Positions 36,501-46,600 of a stretch of 64,000 bases of DNA are shown piece by piece. The position numbers were made by a program, and so were the translations under genes. Positions within the stretch are counted from its first letter, which is position 1. Every line of letters starts with the position of its first letter. Source of the stretch: Ianthella basta (lineage: Eukaryota; Porifera; Demospongiae; Verongiida; Ianthellidae); the NCBI GenBank assembly GCA_964019415.1, contig OZ025879.1, positions 1,269,810 through 1,333,809 of the forward strand. The letters are read 5' to 3'. The notes beneath the pieces were generated by a model that saw nothing but the letters and a program-made list of their open reading frames with translations, was not told the origin of the DNA and ran no database searches.

Positions 36501-37970
36501 CCCTTGCAACATCTGGAGTGATCAGCTTACTTTCCATTTCTTCGAGGAGGTGTTTATTCTCTTCAAGGATTCTTGCAGCTGTTTCAACGTCCCTTCTCAG
36601 AAAGTCCCTTGCAACATCTGGAGTGATGAACATACAGCCCAGAGAGGTGCAACTCTCCTGAACATTTCTGGGGAGATACACAATGGGGCAGTTCAACTGA
36701 AGAAGAAGGTCTACTACAGAAATTGGAACTGAGGCATCCGGTGGGACAAAGTAGGCATAAGGTGGCTTGACCCACTTGCCATTGTTAGCTGCAGTCCAAA
36801 GAACAGGCAGTTGTGAGAGAAGAGGCTGAACTCTATGGATGAGGTGCTTCCACACCTCCTCCCCAACCTCACTCATTACAGGGAGGAGTGCATATTGGTC
36901 AGTACTCTTCTGGAGTGTGGTATGAGCCAGGGGAAATCCCTGATATGATGTCATCATGCACCTTGCTGTCATGAGGATGGCGTATGAAGGAGCAATGAGG
37001 TGCTCTACAAGGTGCTTGTTCCAGTTGGCTTCGACACTGTTGTCTTCTGCACCTGGCCAATGTATTCCCCTGCGGTTGTCTGAGAGAGTGAAGTAGCCAT
37101 GGATGTGAACTGGAAGGCCAGTGGAAGTGGACATGGGCAAGAAGCAGAAGGCAAATCCACTGTTGCTCAATGTTGAGGGAGGATCAGTCCAATCAATGGA
37201 CCTATGGTAGCGTGAAACAGCACGGCTTACCTGGTTCTCAACTGAAGCACAGTTTACTTGCAAGCATGCTTCATTCTGCAGACAAAAGTCTCCTACAGCA
37301 ATTGCAGGAGAAAGAGGAGCTGCCAGACCTACCCAGGGGATCACCTTCAGCTTAGATGCCAGTTCAATCACTTGACGGTCCTTAACTCCAATTGTACTGC
37401 ACATCAACCAGGAGGAGGTGCCTGCTGTTCCAACTTTCTCAGCAAGTTGGCCTTCCACAGTGATTGTGCACTTGTTGAGGTAGGTGTCTGCATAGCCTTG
37501 GTTCCGACTGAATGCAGTGCATGCAGATCTATACCATGCCCTGCTGCCTTGCACTTCATGACTGTTGACTGCAATTCGCAGTAGGGGTTGGTCAAGCACG
37601 CATGGGTCTCCATCATACAGCTCCACGTCAGTCACATGTTTGAGAAAAAGAAGCATCCGCTGTGCCTCTTTGGCCAGAGAATCATAGAGCTCCAAAGCCT
37701 TTTCGTGTGTATACATAACATCAGATATAATTTCTGAGTGAAATTCATTATTGCGAAATGGAAAGCGAAACAGTGTTCCATTGTATTCAGAATTAGATGA
37801 GTTGAAGTCCAGAATGCCATCAAATGCTGCTACCTGACCACGGTACCGATGGAATTCTTCCATTGTGAATTTCTTTCCTGTCGATCTAGGACCTCTGGGG
37901 TCAGGGTTGAGTATGGTTTCATGAGGATCCATCAAACCAACATAATAACCGCTGGCTATGGTTGGCAAAT
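24507..37970 (-). CDS. Gene B exon 3: giant sacsin-like body with HEPN domain
   Basis: 13,464 bp without a stop, from a TGTAG acceptor (D-LPTIASGYYVGLMDP) to a phase-1 donor GACA/GTAAAC. The reading frame continues past the acceptor upstream and past the donor downstream only by chance. The second and third GHKL ATPase motif sets lie near residues 1480 (ELIQNADDAGATVVKF...GRFGVGF) and 2540 (EFVQNADDAGASEIAF...GRFGIGF). HEPN lies from about residue 4410 (SLNDYEAAKVLLEDSKQ, HESMEKCLKALFLAL). The Gly/His repeat of gene A is reduced to a short YGGG stretch. A tandem internal duplication of about 45 residues (two ITPDVARD copies near 36430-36620) is unique to this gene. No J-domain HPD motif is seen. 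The role is inferred from sacsin: ATP-dependent chaperone-like scaffold. Confidence 0.9.
36430..36640 (-). repeat. In-frame tandem duplication inside gene B
   Basis: The segment beginning ITPDVARD(F/Y)LR(R/K)D and ending LLEE occurs twice in succession in gene B and once in genes A and C. The nucleotide core AGTCCCTTGCAACATCTGGA is repeated at about 36497 and 36603. The frame is preserved. Confidence 0.85.
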
Positions 37971-38849
37971 CTACATTGCATAACAAGAAAGACATGGTTA
38001 CATGGTGATGCCTATGACAAATACAGAAGCAATGCATACTAAGTGTGTACTAAGCAGACACGCATTTATGTGTTTATGCATAAATGTTACTTAAAGTGGG
38101 CTAGCCTAGCACTCCTACTATAGGGCTCCCAGTAGGAGTGCTTTATGTGATTTATGGCTCAAGGTGTGGAGGTTGAGTTGCTGATATCTAAAGCCTCAGC
38201 TCCACCTTGTGCTTCATCGTGCAACAAGACCTCCCTATCAAGGTTCATAAATCACATACTGCACTCCTAGCCCACTTCAAGTGATATAGAGTGATTTGTG
38301 CAGGTGGACAGTTAGCTGTTTCAAGTCTTTAATCAGCATCTAGTAATCTGATTGGCTGTCTGTCATTCCCAATTGCATCATCTGCAATCAGTTTGGTTGA
38401 TTGCATTCATTTACTGCGCACTCCAGTCATGTGGGAAGAAAGATGAAGCGAGTAGTTGTAGCAGTAATAGCATGTGAAAACACTCACTGGTGATTTACTC
38501 TCACTGAACCATAAAAGAATAATTTAAGTCTAGCAGCGCTTTGAGTCTTTTGTCACTAAGGAAGAACAGGCAGCTGCTGACATGGTCATTGTGCTCTTAC
38601 ATGCACATAAAGATTGTGAACCACTCGTAGTGATTAATGAATTGAAGAGACAAACCATAAAGGGGAAGGGCAAAGCACCCTCCATCTGCCATTAGAGCAC
38701 TTGTTATTTGATTTCAGAGGCAAAAGTGATGGATAACTGGCTTTAATTTATGGAGAGGCAGCCAGTCACACTTCGGCATAAGAATAGGAATTTTGAATTC
38801 ACAAACTCAGTGGACTGATGGATGCAGGATGGTAGGATGACTACCATCA

Positions 38850-38898
38850 GTACGCCACACTGATAAGCCCAAATTAGGGCAAAATAACATCTGTGGCC
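38850..38898 (+). ncRNA. Degenerate hammerhead ribozyme motif, copy 1
   Basis: CCACA CTGATAAG CCC AAATTA GGG CAAAAT AACATC TGTGG. Stem I (CCACA/TGTGG) and stem II (CCC/GGG) are intact and the cleavage triplet would be ATC. The core differs from CTGATGA and GAAA by single changes, so this copy is probably inactive. Confidence 0.55.
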
Positions 38899-39218
38899 CT
38901 TCCTTCTTTGTTGACTAGCAGGGGAAGACAATTCACTGGTTGTCATCAATAGGGCTATGCCCCCAGCCTCCTGCAACACCATACTGGTGTAGAAGGCTGG
39001 GTGGCATAGCTGGAACAAAATCCAGTGATTAAACCTCCTTCAACCTAGCCCGGCCTGTCCGATGCAGTGGCTTACTGCAAAGAACTAACCTTTCAACAAC
39101 TTAGCGCCAAGTCACGCCTTGACTTAGCCTTCCCCCATTAGTATTCGTTCTTGCTGAAACCACAAGTGTTTCACTGGTGGTGGATACAGGAGCAGCTAGT
39201 CATCCTACCATCTATCAG

Positions 39219-39264
39219 TACGCCACACTGATGAGCCCCATCAGGGCGAAACAGCTGACTGTGG
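39219..39264 (+). ncRNA. Hammerhead ribozyme motif, copy 2
   Basis: CCACA CTGATGAG CCC..GGG CGAAAC AGCTGAC TGTGG. The catalytic core CTGATGA and GAAA is perfect, stem I (CCACA/TGTGG) and stem II (GCCC/GGGC) pair, and stem III is minimal. The base before the cleavage position reads GAC rather than the usual GTC/ATC, so activity is uncertain although the architecture is clear. Confidence 0.65.
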
Positions 39265-40018
39265 TTCTTCCATCTCTGTAGGATGACTAGCAGGAGAAGG
39301 CTATTCACTGGTTGTCATCAACAGGGCTACAGCCCCCAGCCTCCTGTAGCACCATTCTGGTAGGAGTAAACCTCTTTCAAATGACATTGTGTTTTATGTA
39401 TTTCATTTTCATTTCTTAATAATATTGTAGATAAGGATAGTTCATTCCAAAGAAATTGAAAAGAAATTTTTTCATCAAAATTGTTGACAATCCTACCATA
39501 ACAGAATGTCACTATAATTAATAGGCTGTCACAGGGCTACATTCAAAGTCTACAACTCTTTTTCTCTCACATGTACACTACTAGATCACCACTTACTTTT
39601 GGATAGGTACAATCATGTTTAGAATTAGGGACTGTTTTCATTGTAGCGTTAATAGTCCACACATGACTGTTTCTAGTACTATTTGCTTCACATTCACTAT
39701 ACAATATAAAGCATTGCTTGCACAAGGTTCCTACTTACCTTTGGCTTCTCCATTAACTTTACAATAAACACAGTCCTTAGCTATAAACAAAAGTGTACCC
39801 ATGTCAAAAGATTCGAGGTGTACGCTATTAGTTAATCTGTTGTCAGTCCTACCACAAGCTGCCGAGGATGGTATGATGATGCCATAGCTAACTATTTGAA
39901 GTCCACACATGACTGTTTCTTTATTAAACTAGTACTGATTGCTTCACATTCACTTTACAATATAGATCATTGCTTACACAGAGTTCCTTCACTGAGAATG
40001 TGTAAAACCTATCCGTAC

Positions 40019-40283
40019 CTGTGATATGATGAACTGACTGGAAGCCAAGTCCAAACCGACCAACTTTCAGCAGCTCCTCTTCCTTCTGGCTCTTATGCAT
40101 CTTGCCAATGTTCTTCCAGTCGCCTTCACTGAAGACACTGTTATTCCAGGCAAGCAGGGCTGGGCCCTGAAAGGGAGCGAGGGATGGCTTCCACAGCCCA
40201 CCAGGGTCGCGAGGGTGTTGGCGGGAGTCAATGAGGAATTTGACTTTACTTGCCCCAGCGTCGTCAGCATTCTGAATGAGTTC
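40019..40283 (-). CDS. Gene B exon 2: first sacsin ATPase motif set
   Basis: 265 bp, open, after a CACAG acceptor, with the same start (ELIQNADDAGAS) and phase-1 end as the other genes. It encodes the first GHKL-type motif set including GRFGLGFQSV. It differs from A in reading KMHKSQ where A reads KLHQSQ. Confidence 0.9.
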
Positions 40284-40421
40284 CTGTGGAGTGAAATAAT
40301 GGAGTGGAAATAGTTACTCGTACATACGTAGCTATATATGAATGGCGAAGACCTTTCAAGTGGATTGCTGCACTTATTATTACCGGCAGCTGTTAGCTAG
40401 CTAACTAAGCTACGCACGTAC

Positions 40422-40517
40422 CTTCAGAATCTGTCCGCCATCTGTGTAGCGCTTGAGTAGGCTCTTAATGAATTCTGTCAGTGAAGGCTGTCTTGTGCCG
40501 AAGTCCTCGTCATCCAT
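40422..40517 (-). CDS. Gene B exon 1: start exon
   Basis: 96 bp from the ATG at 40517-40515 (MDDEDFGTRQPS...) to QILK at a GTACGT donor. Same length and phase as its paralogues, joined to exon 2 over a 138-bp intron. It has replacements (SLTEFIKSLLKRY) relative to the PLTDFIKNLLQRY of genes Z, A and C. Confidence 0.85.
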
Positions 40518-40659
40518 GTCTGCGCCTGTCCGTGTGGCTGCCTGCATAGTCTATGGTGCCTGCGTCGTGCAGCCCAAATGTTATAGAAGTAAAGTTGTGT
40601 AGCTATAGCTAGCTAGTACAGAAAAGAATGTCCACAGTCGACATTCGCATATGACCAGC

Positions 40660-40800
40660 AATTATACCTTAACTTCAGGAATGAAAGTCGAATCTGATTG
40701 GTTTCACCACTTTTGTAGGTCTACGCTATTACTCTTCCGTGAACGGGCCGGGGGAGCCTGATCAGCTTATGTCACGTGCACGTCTTTCCAAGGATTTATC
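40660..40800 (-). promoter_or_regulatory. Gene B upstream region with E-box pair
   Basis: CACGTGCACGTC at 40773-40784, about 255 bp upstream of the start codon, corresponds to the motif upstream of genes Z, A and C. The pyrimidine-rich companion block is only weakly preserved here (GGTTTCACCACTTTTGTAGG). Confidence 0.45.
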
Positions 40801-40880
40801 CTTGAGAAGTAGCTAAACGCCCACTGGGCCACAAATATTAGTTCTTAGTTAGTTAATCATAGGCGTTGGTTGAAAGCCAC

Positions 40881-40922
40881 CACACGCACACACGCACACG
40901 TGCACACACACACACACACACC
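40881..40922. repeat. (CA)n microsatellite
   Basis: CACACGCACACACGCACACG followed by pure CA. A second short CA run lies near 41126-41141. Confidence 0.9.
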
Positions 40923-40969
40923 TCCCCTCCTCCTCCTCTCATCTCCTTGTCCCTAGAAAGACGTAGGGC

Positions 40970-41004
40970 AGGTCCCAGGCCTTTGGCCTGGGGACCTGTT
41001 TCGG
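40970..41004. repeat. Inverted repeat
   Basis: CAGGTCCCAGGCC and GGCCTGGGGACCTG form a strong stem with a 3-nt loop. No associated gene. Confidence 0.6.
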
Positions 41005-41410
41005 AAGCCAGTCCATTCGAAAGGTGGGCTGGTTAGACTCACACTGGACACACTGGGCTGGGTGGCTGCTGGGGCCATGATTATTTGTAGTCATTGTTGG
41101 TCACCCACGGACACCATGGCCCAGACACACACACACACACTTTTTGCGACAATTTCCAAAAGTGAATGTTCATATTATTGAGACTGGTTGTATAGCTGAT
41201 TCAACAAGAAGGATGTGCAGTTTCCACAAAGGTGGATGTTATACAAAGTTTTAAACACATGACATTGTACATGTGTCATGGCAAATGCCCCCACTGCCTC
41301 TACATAGTTATCTTTAGTGCAGCCTCATCCCGACCATAAATATTACTGTAGAAGAGGAAACAACATACAGGGCAATGGTATTGAAGAAATAATACTTTAA
41401 CCCGTTACAC

Positions 41411-42105
41411 CTACTTCTTCAAAGCCTGCAATCTGATGAACCATGTTGGGCACAGAACAGTGATCACCAGAACTGCTGCCACGTAGAAGAGATCAGCAGT
41501 TAGGGAAATGCTGGCCAGAGTTGTCATAGTAACACAGAATAAGGCTGCTGTGAAGGCAGGCAGTCCATAGTTAGGGTAGTCCTCTTACAACAAATGACAA
41601 AAGCAAGCAACAATAACTGACCTTGTAAGGTTATGTTAAACAGGTCACTTTACTTAAAATTTGCCATCACCTGATAAGAGGTTACGCAGCCTCCAGAAGT
41701 GTGCACGAGTGAATAACCTCAGCCTCTTCAGGTGGTATAGTTCCCTGTACAGCAGCTTAGACATACATGCAGTATTGTAAAATGTCTGGCCAGAGGAGAC
41801 TTGCAAGAAGCTAGAGATGCCAACTGCCTAGGAGAACTCGCTCAATAACTGTGAACTCTAGCACATGCACTTTACACACAGTACAAGTTTCCTGCACCTG
41901 AAGGAACACCACCTTGTGCCCATCAAAGCTATGCATTTAACTGTATTATTGATGTTTGTGGATGTGCATGGTGAGGACATGTGCACACCTTCAGAGCCAT
42001 CCGAGCATTGGGTAACACTGCAAACATGGTCACTGCAGTAAGCATCAGTGCAAAGACGTGGAGAGGGGAGGGGAGAAGGGAAGACAGACACACAGTGCCA
42101 AACAT
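41411..42105 (-). CDS. C-side copy of an unidentified small membrane-protein gene
   Basis: Three candidate exons. Exon 1, 41989-42105, runs from an ATG in good context (MFGTVCLSS...) to MALK at a GTGTGC donor, 117 bp with one hydrophobic segment. The middle exon, 41671-41827, encodes a basic, helical stretch (SKLLYRELYHLKRLR). The last exon, about 41411-41583, encodes two hydrophobic segments (LPAFTAALFCVTMTTLASIS and LFYVAAVLVITVLCP) and ends LQALKK-stop. In this copy the acceptor TAAG/AGGAC keeps the frame from the middle exon. The same exons recur beside genes A and D. It sits between gene C's PARP exon and gene B's promoter, on the same strand. I do not recognise the family; a three-span membrane protein of about 145 residues is the best description. 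Confidence 0.5.
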
Positions 42106-42622
42106 GGCAGCTTTGAGAGACGCCACCAACCCTGCGCGCACTATGCTGTGAACCTCCTACACTTCATCCTTATGTCTTATGACACGGGTCCAACTGGCAC
42201 AGGAGGGACAAATCGTCCATAGCTGGACTGCAATGCACTACCTATACCTCAGTGTAGCTAGTACAAGCCGCGCCACTAAGCCAAAGAAAGTCGTCTGTCG
42301 AAGTCTTGCTACGACCATCTGCTGGTGCATTGGTACTCCAGTGCACCTACTTCAATTAGTGCTCACCTTTACGTTCCCATTCCCATTTCTATATGATTCA
42401 ACGCATGGCCATTGTTCATGCAACCGGCTGCAGTCAGCTATACCATTGACAACATACAAAGGTGTAGTATAGTATACAAGAGTCTTCAGTTAATTATCAT
42501 CTTTCTAAATTCTAAGAAAGCAAAGAAAGTTAGCTCACTAAATATGTAAAGGTGTGTTCAGTTTGGCTTATTTAGCTAGCTACAAAGTAAAATATGTTAG
42601 TTAACTACGAATGCCTAGTTAC
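42106..42622. other. Non-coding flank of PARP exon C
   Basis: Very similar to 62464-62992 beside gene D. Probably 3' UTR and spacer. No conserved frame seen. Confidence 0.4.
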
Positions 42623-43242
42623 CTAGCTATGAATAACAGCATCATCACGGTATGTGATGATGTATGCTGGATAGGTCTGGTCGTTGTTGTGAACAACGTA
42701 GATGGTTCCACTGCCAAGCTGTCCCTGGATGCTGTCATAAGAGACAGCCAGTCCTCCCTCTTCCTGCGGCTTCGTTGGAGGAGAAGCGGTGTTGGACCTC
42801 CTGTATGAGATATCCCCCAGGGCAGCCTGGACAACCAGCATCTGGCAGTAGCCTTGTGCATCCACATGGCGGTAACTGTTAGACACAGTTGCATCCTTGG
42901 CGAGGTAGATGCCTTTACCGTATGCTCCCCGCTCACTCCTGATGACGTCGAGCCCTCTTGTACCACGAACTATGTCATTGGGGTCATTCCCACTGGTGCC
43001 ATGAAACACGAGCTTCTCGTTGCAGTAACCCAGTCGCTGTCTCATCAGTTTGCAAGCCGAAGTGTACTTCCTCCATAGGACCACATTCTGGATACGGTCA
43101 ATGCTGTATATGCGCACATTTCGTGTGCCCATGGTAGCATTGAACAACTCAGCTACAACACCATAGTCATAGCTGTCCTCAAGAGCTGGCACCTCCATAA
43201 ACATGTTGTCTCCCTCGTGTGGTAGCCATGTGGGAGGTAGAC
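42623..43242 (-). CDS. Gene C PARP catalytic exon
   Basis: 620 bp after a GCGTAG acceptor, phase 1, 206 residues to the stop at 42623. It carries LVFHGTS, GAYGKGIYLA and GTIYVVHNN (H-Y-I triad). Upstream of the acceptor the frame happens to stay open for about 50 codons (to 43399), but that stretch is not open in the same frame in gene A and is absent from gene B, so I read it as intron. Joining to gene C exon 3 through GACA/GTATAC or through the in-phase ACA/GTGAGC gives proteins of 4,784 or 4,768 residues. Confidence 0.85.
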
Positions 43243-43687
43243 CTACGCACAATGCACGGTGAAGGCATAGCATCAACAATCTCTCATTGTCATGTAAATC
43301 CAGGGTAGCTAAACCACTACTGCCATTTACATGCAAGCGCTCCATGCCTACCTTTGGAGTCACATACCAGCCCGCTGTGTGGTGCAAAGTGTACCTCATT
43401 GAAAGAGGTTCAAGCTTCCTTTGACTCTCATACAGCCTCGTGCATACCGGTTATACCACAGGTGAACAGTGACAAAGAGCTACTGTGTGAAGTCTATAGG
43501 CAGCATGTACACATGTCTATAGACCACCTGTTAATGTGATTATGTGAGATAGTCTGGGTATATAGGTAGTATGGGCTTCAGGCATGCATGAATGCATCCC
43601 TGACCATGGACCTCACTTAGGCTCATCCCAACTAGCTACATGCTGTCATGTAGTGTGTGACAGCTACTGTACATGAAGATTGTATAC

Positions 43688-46600
43688 TGTCAAAGATATA
43701 CAAATGTAGCAGTATGAACAATGTGTGCAGCTCACTGTTTGGATCCACATGCATTTCTGCTTCCAGTGGCATGCTGTGGTCAATGGCATCAAATATCTGG
43801 GTCACTTCTTCCTTTGGCAATTCCCTCACGGTTCGCAGGAATTTCTCAACAGCAGACACAGCTTCAATTGCCTCCTCAAAGTTGTATCTGTATGCCTCTG
43901 CAGGGGCCATTTTGGGGATGTTGTGCTCTGGGTAGCGGCAGCGTAGGAAGTGGCTGGACACCACAAGGACTTGGGGCATCAAGTCAACAGGAGGGTTGTG
44001 GAACCAGTGCTGGTTGTCCTGCAGCTCCTTGCACAGATCAGCTACATTGGTGTGCTCTGCCAGTTGCCTTCTCAGTCCAAACAGTGCAAGGAAGAGGGCC
44101 TTCAGGCACTTTTCCATGCTCTCATGTGCCAGGAAGCATACTTGAGCAGGAAAGACCTGTACAAGCAGAGGGAGGCTCTCCTCATCCTGCTCTTCAAGCT
44201 TCTGTTTCGAATCCTCCAGTAGCACCTTGGCTGCCTCATAATCATTGAGTGACTGGATCAGCCACATCTTTGCATCCACCAGATTAGGCTCTGGTTGTGG
44301 CTCAGCAGTGGGAGGCTGCCAGATAGATGCAATACCACTGTACCCACGATAGTTACCACCTCCATAGTGCCTACGGCCACCTGCATACCAGACGCTGTTG
44401 GTTATGGGGGCATACCCACCTCTACCCCCACCATACATATGACATTGGACTTGCTGCTGTGCCGGGGAATAGCTGCCTGTTAGAGGGATTCTCACTGGTG
44501 GCAAGAACACCTCAATTTCCTCCTTCACCCTCTGCAAGATACTGTGATCTCCCACAACGTTGCTGAGTACACTGAGGAGTGCATCTGTTGAGGCCTTGAA
44601 ATTGTGAACACAATTCTTCTTGGTGCAAAGGTAATGGAGATGGTGTACCAAACGTATTGATACGTGCAGAACTTGGGGCTGCAAGAATGTGCTCATCATA
44701 GCTGTATACAATTGTGTTAGTTGGACTTCTAGTTCAGTGCTGTCTCTTACTGCAAGAGTAAGCACTGAAAGAGGTTGCAGGTTAACATCCGCTCCTCCTG
44801 TGGATCGTGCCACTTCCACGTGCCATTCACTGGCAATGTACGCTCTCTGTTGTGGGTACAAGTACTTGCTCATTACAAGAGGAGACAAGGCAACTTCTAT
44901 AACTGATGGCTGATCTCCCACAAGGCTCAGATTCACACGCAGTGTGCATGTTTGGAGCCTGTTCTGCCTTTCACCTGAGATACTGACTACCTGAGCATTG
45001 ATAAGTCGTCCTTGTGCATTGCAAAACTTGACAATCTCTTCAACTCTGAATGTGGACACAATCACATTATCCAGTTGTTCAGTACACTGAACCACTTGAC
45101 CTATCTTGGATGGAGATGGTTGCTGCTCAGAACCATGCACATAGTTAGGTATACCAGCACTAGTCAGCACACCATCAATCAGGTGAGGACGACTACACAT
45201 TAACATCTTAATAAGCAATGAGTTATCCCTTATGATGCTTCCAAGAAATCGGTTTAGTCCACAGGCCAGCTGATGGAGTAGATGGTAAGGATCGTAAAAG
45301 TCTGAGTGTGGAGCAATGTAGACTGTGGCACCACTCTCTTCACCTTCCAACACAAGACAGAGGATAGATTCATTCTCAGAGTTGGGAAGTTGGCAATCAT
45401 TCTCTTTTTGCTGAAGAACAGTCTTGATAACTTGCACACACTTGACAGTTACCTCCTGCAGTTGTTCTTCAATCCCTTCCACAGTTTCACCTGATGGAGG
45501 TCGCTGATTTTCGTGCTTCACAATTCTGACAATGCCCCTAAAGAATTCACCTGAAGTTAGCATTTCAATTGCAGTTGTCACAAACTCACATCCATGTTCC
45601 ATCCCTTCTGCTGCAGCTCTCCTTTCCTTGGTGCAGATGTTTTTGTCATGCAACATTTGGGGATGAGGGTGCTCTGCAATAATTGAGCTGAGCAGATGCA
45701 CTCCAAGACAAGCAGGGAGGGACTGATTGCCATTTTCATCATTTGGAGGAGGCATTACCAGCTTAAATCCAGGCAGTGACTCTGGAGTGACTCTCTGCCC
45801 ATACCACTGAGCATCATCCAGGATCAACTGATAGGCAGGCAGCAGTTGCTGATCCTTAGAGAGCAAAGGGATTACATCTGCTTCCAGACATTCCACGACA
45901 GATCCTTCCAAATTCGATTCAGACTTTCGAAGCAGTTTGACAAGGTTATTGTATGCTGCTGTTGCACATGATAGGCTGTTTGGATTGTTCTGGATACCCT
46001 CTTTGAATACATGTCTCAGAACAAAGAGGCAGTGGGATACTTCTAATCCATCAGCCACACCAGCCATCCGTAAGAAAACTATCAGTGTCTGAAACTCTTC
46101 AGGAACTGGTTGAATGAGTGGGAAGAACATTTCTTCCTGTTGCTGCGCGTCCTTCAATCCTTTTGCCACAACCTGATTGCCTGGAAGTAAATCAAACGTT
46201 GAACCATCTTCACTCCTCACCAAAATGCACTTTGTACCTTGCAGAATGGGCACAATCCCTTCCAATAAAGACTCTGCAAGATTCAAGAATTGATAGTGTG
46301 ACTGAAACAACTTGTGAAGTTCTTTGACCGTGCTTGATCCATTCTCAAAGGAAAGCTCTTTACAATCCTCGAGCAAATATGTCAACTCAGCAAGGTTGCT
46401 GGCCACTACTGTTGGATATGATTCAAGGCTCTCCACGCCTAACAGCAGGAGATTTGATGCATTAACAGTGGGTACTAGGCTAAAGTATCTAGGTAAGACT
46501 GGGCGATAGAGGCAAGCAAGTTGATAATCCGAGCCCTTCACCTGAAGGACACTACCACGCAAGGTAGTCCACCCTTGATGTGGCAGTTGAAAATCAGGAA

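Larger units (their letters stand above)
38800..39370 (+). mobile_element. Tandem 368-bp repeat carrying hammerhead motifs
   Basis: Two related copies start near 38830 and 39200 and share GGATGACTA(C)..CATCAGTACGCCACACTGAT, then GACTAGCAGG(G/A)GAAG, TTCACTGGTTGTCATCAA and CCCCCAGCCTCCTG. Tandem units of this size, each with one minimal type I hammerhead, match the structure reported for metazoan retrozymes and for the terminal repeats of Penelope-like elements. No protein-coding part is present. Confidence 0.6.
37971..40018 (-). other. Gene B intron 2
   Basis: A 2,048-bp intron with donor CACAG/GTACGG (40019/40018) and acceptor TGTAG. It contains the two hammerhead-like motifs and their surrounding 368-bp repeat, and an imperfect inverted sequence (GGGCTCCCAGTAGGAGTGC) near 38120. 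No coding exon is seen. Confidence 0.8.

Noticed and set aside
40970..41004. A minus-strand hammerhead suggested by CCGAAACAGG next to a hairpin
   Set aside because: The required CTGATGA core is absent on that strand; only the short GAAAC string matches.
42623..43399. A 258-residue PARP protein starting at an upstream ATG (MRYTLHHTAG...)
   Set aside because: The extra N-terminal 50 residues are out of frame in gene A and missing in gene B, and a conserved acceptor lies exactly where the PARP homology begins. I treat the extension as intron read-through.
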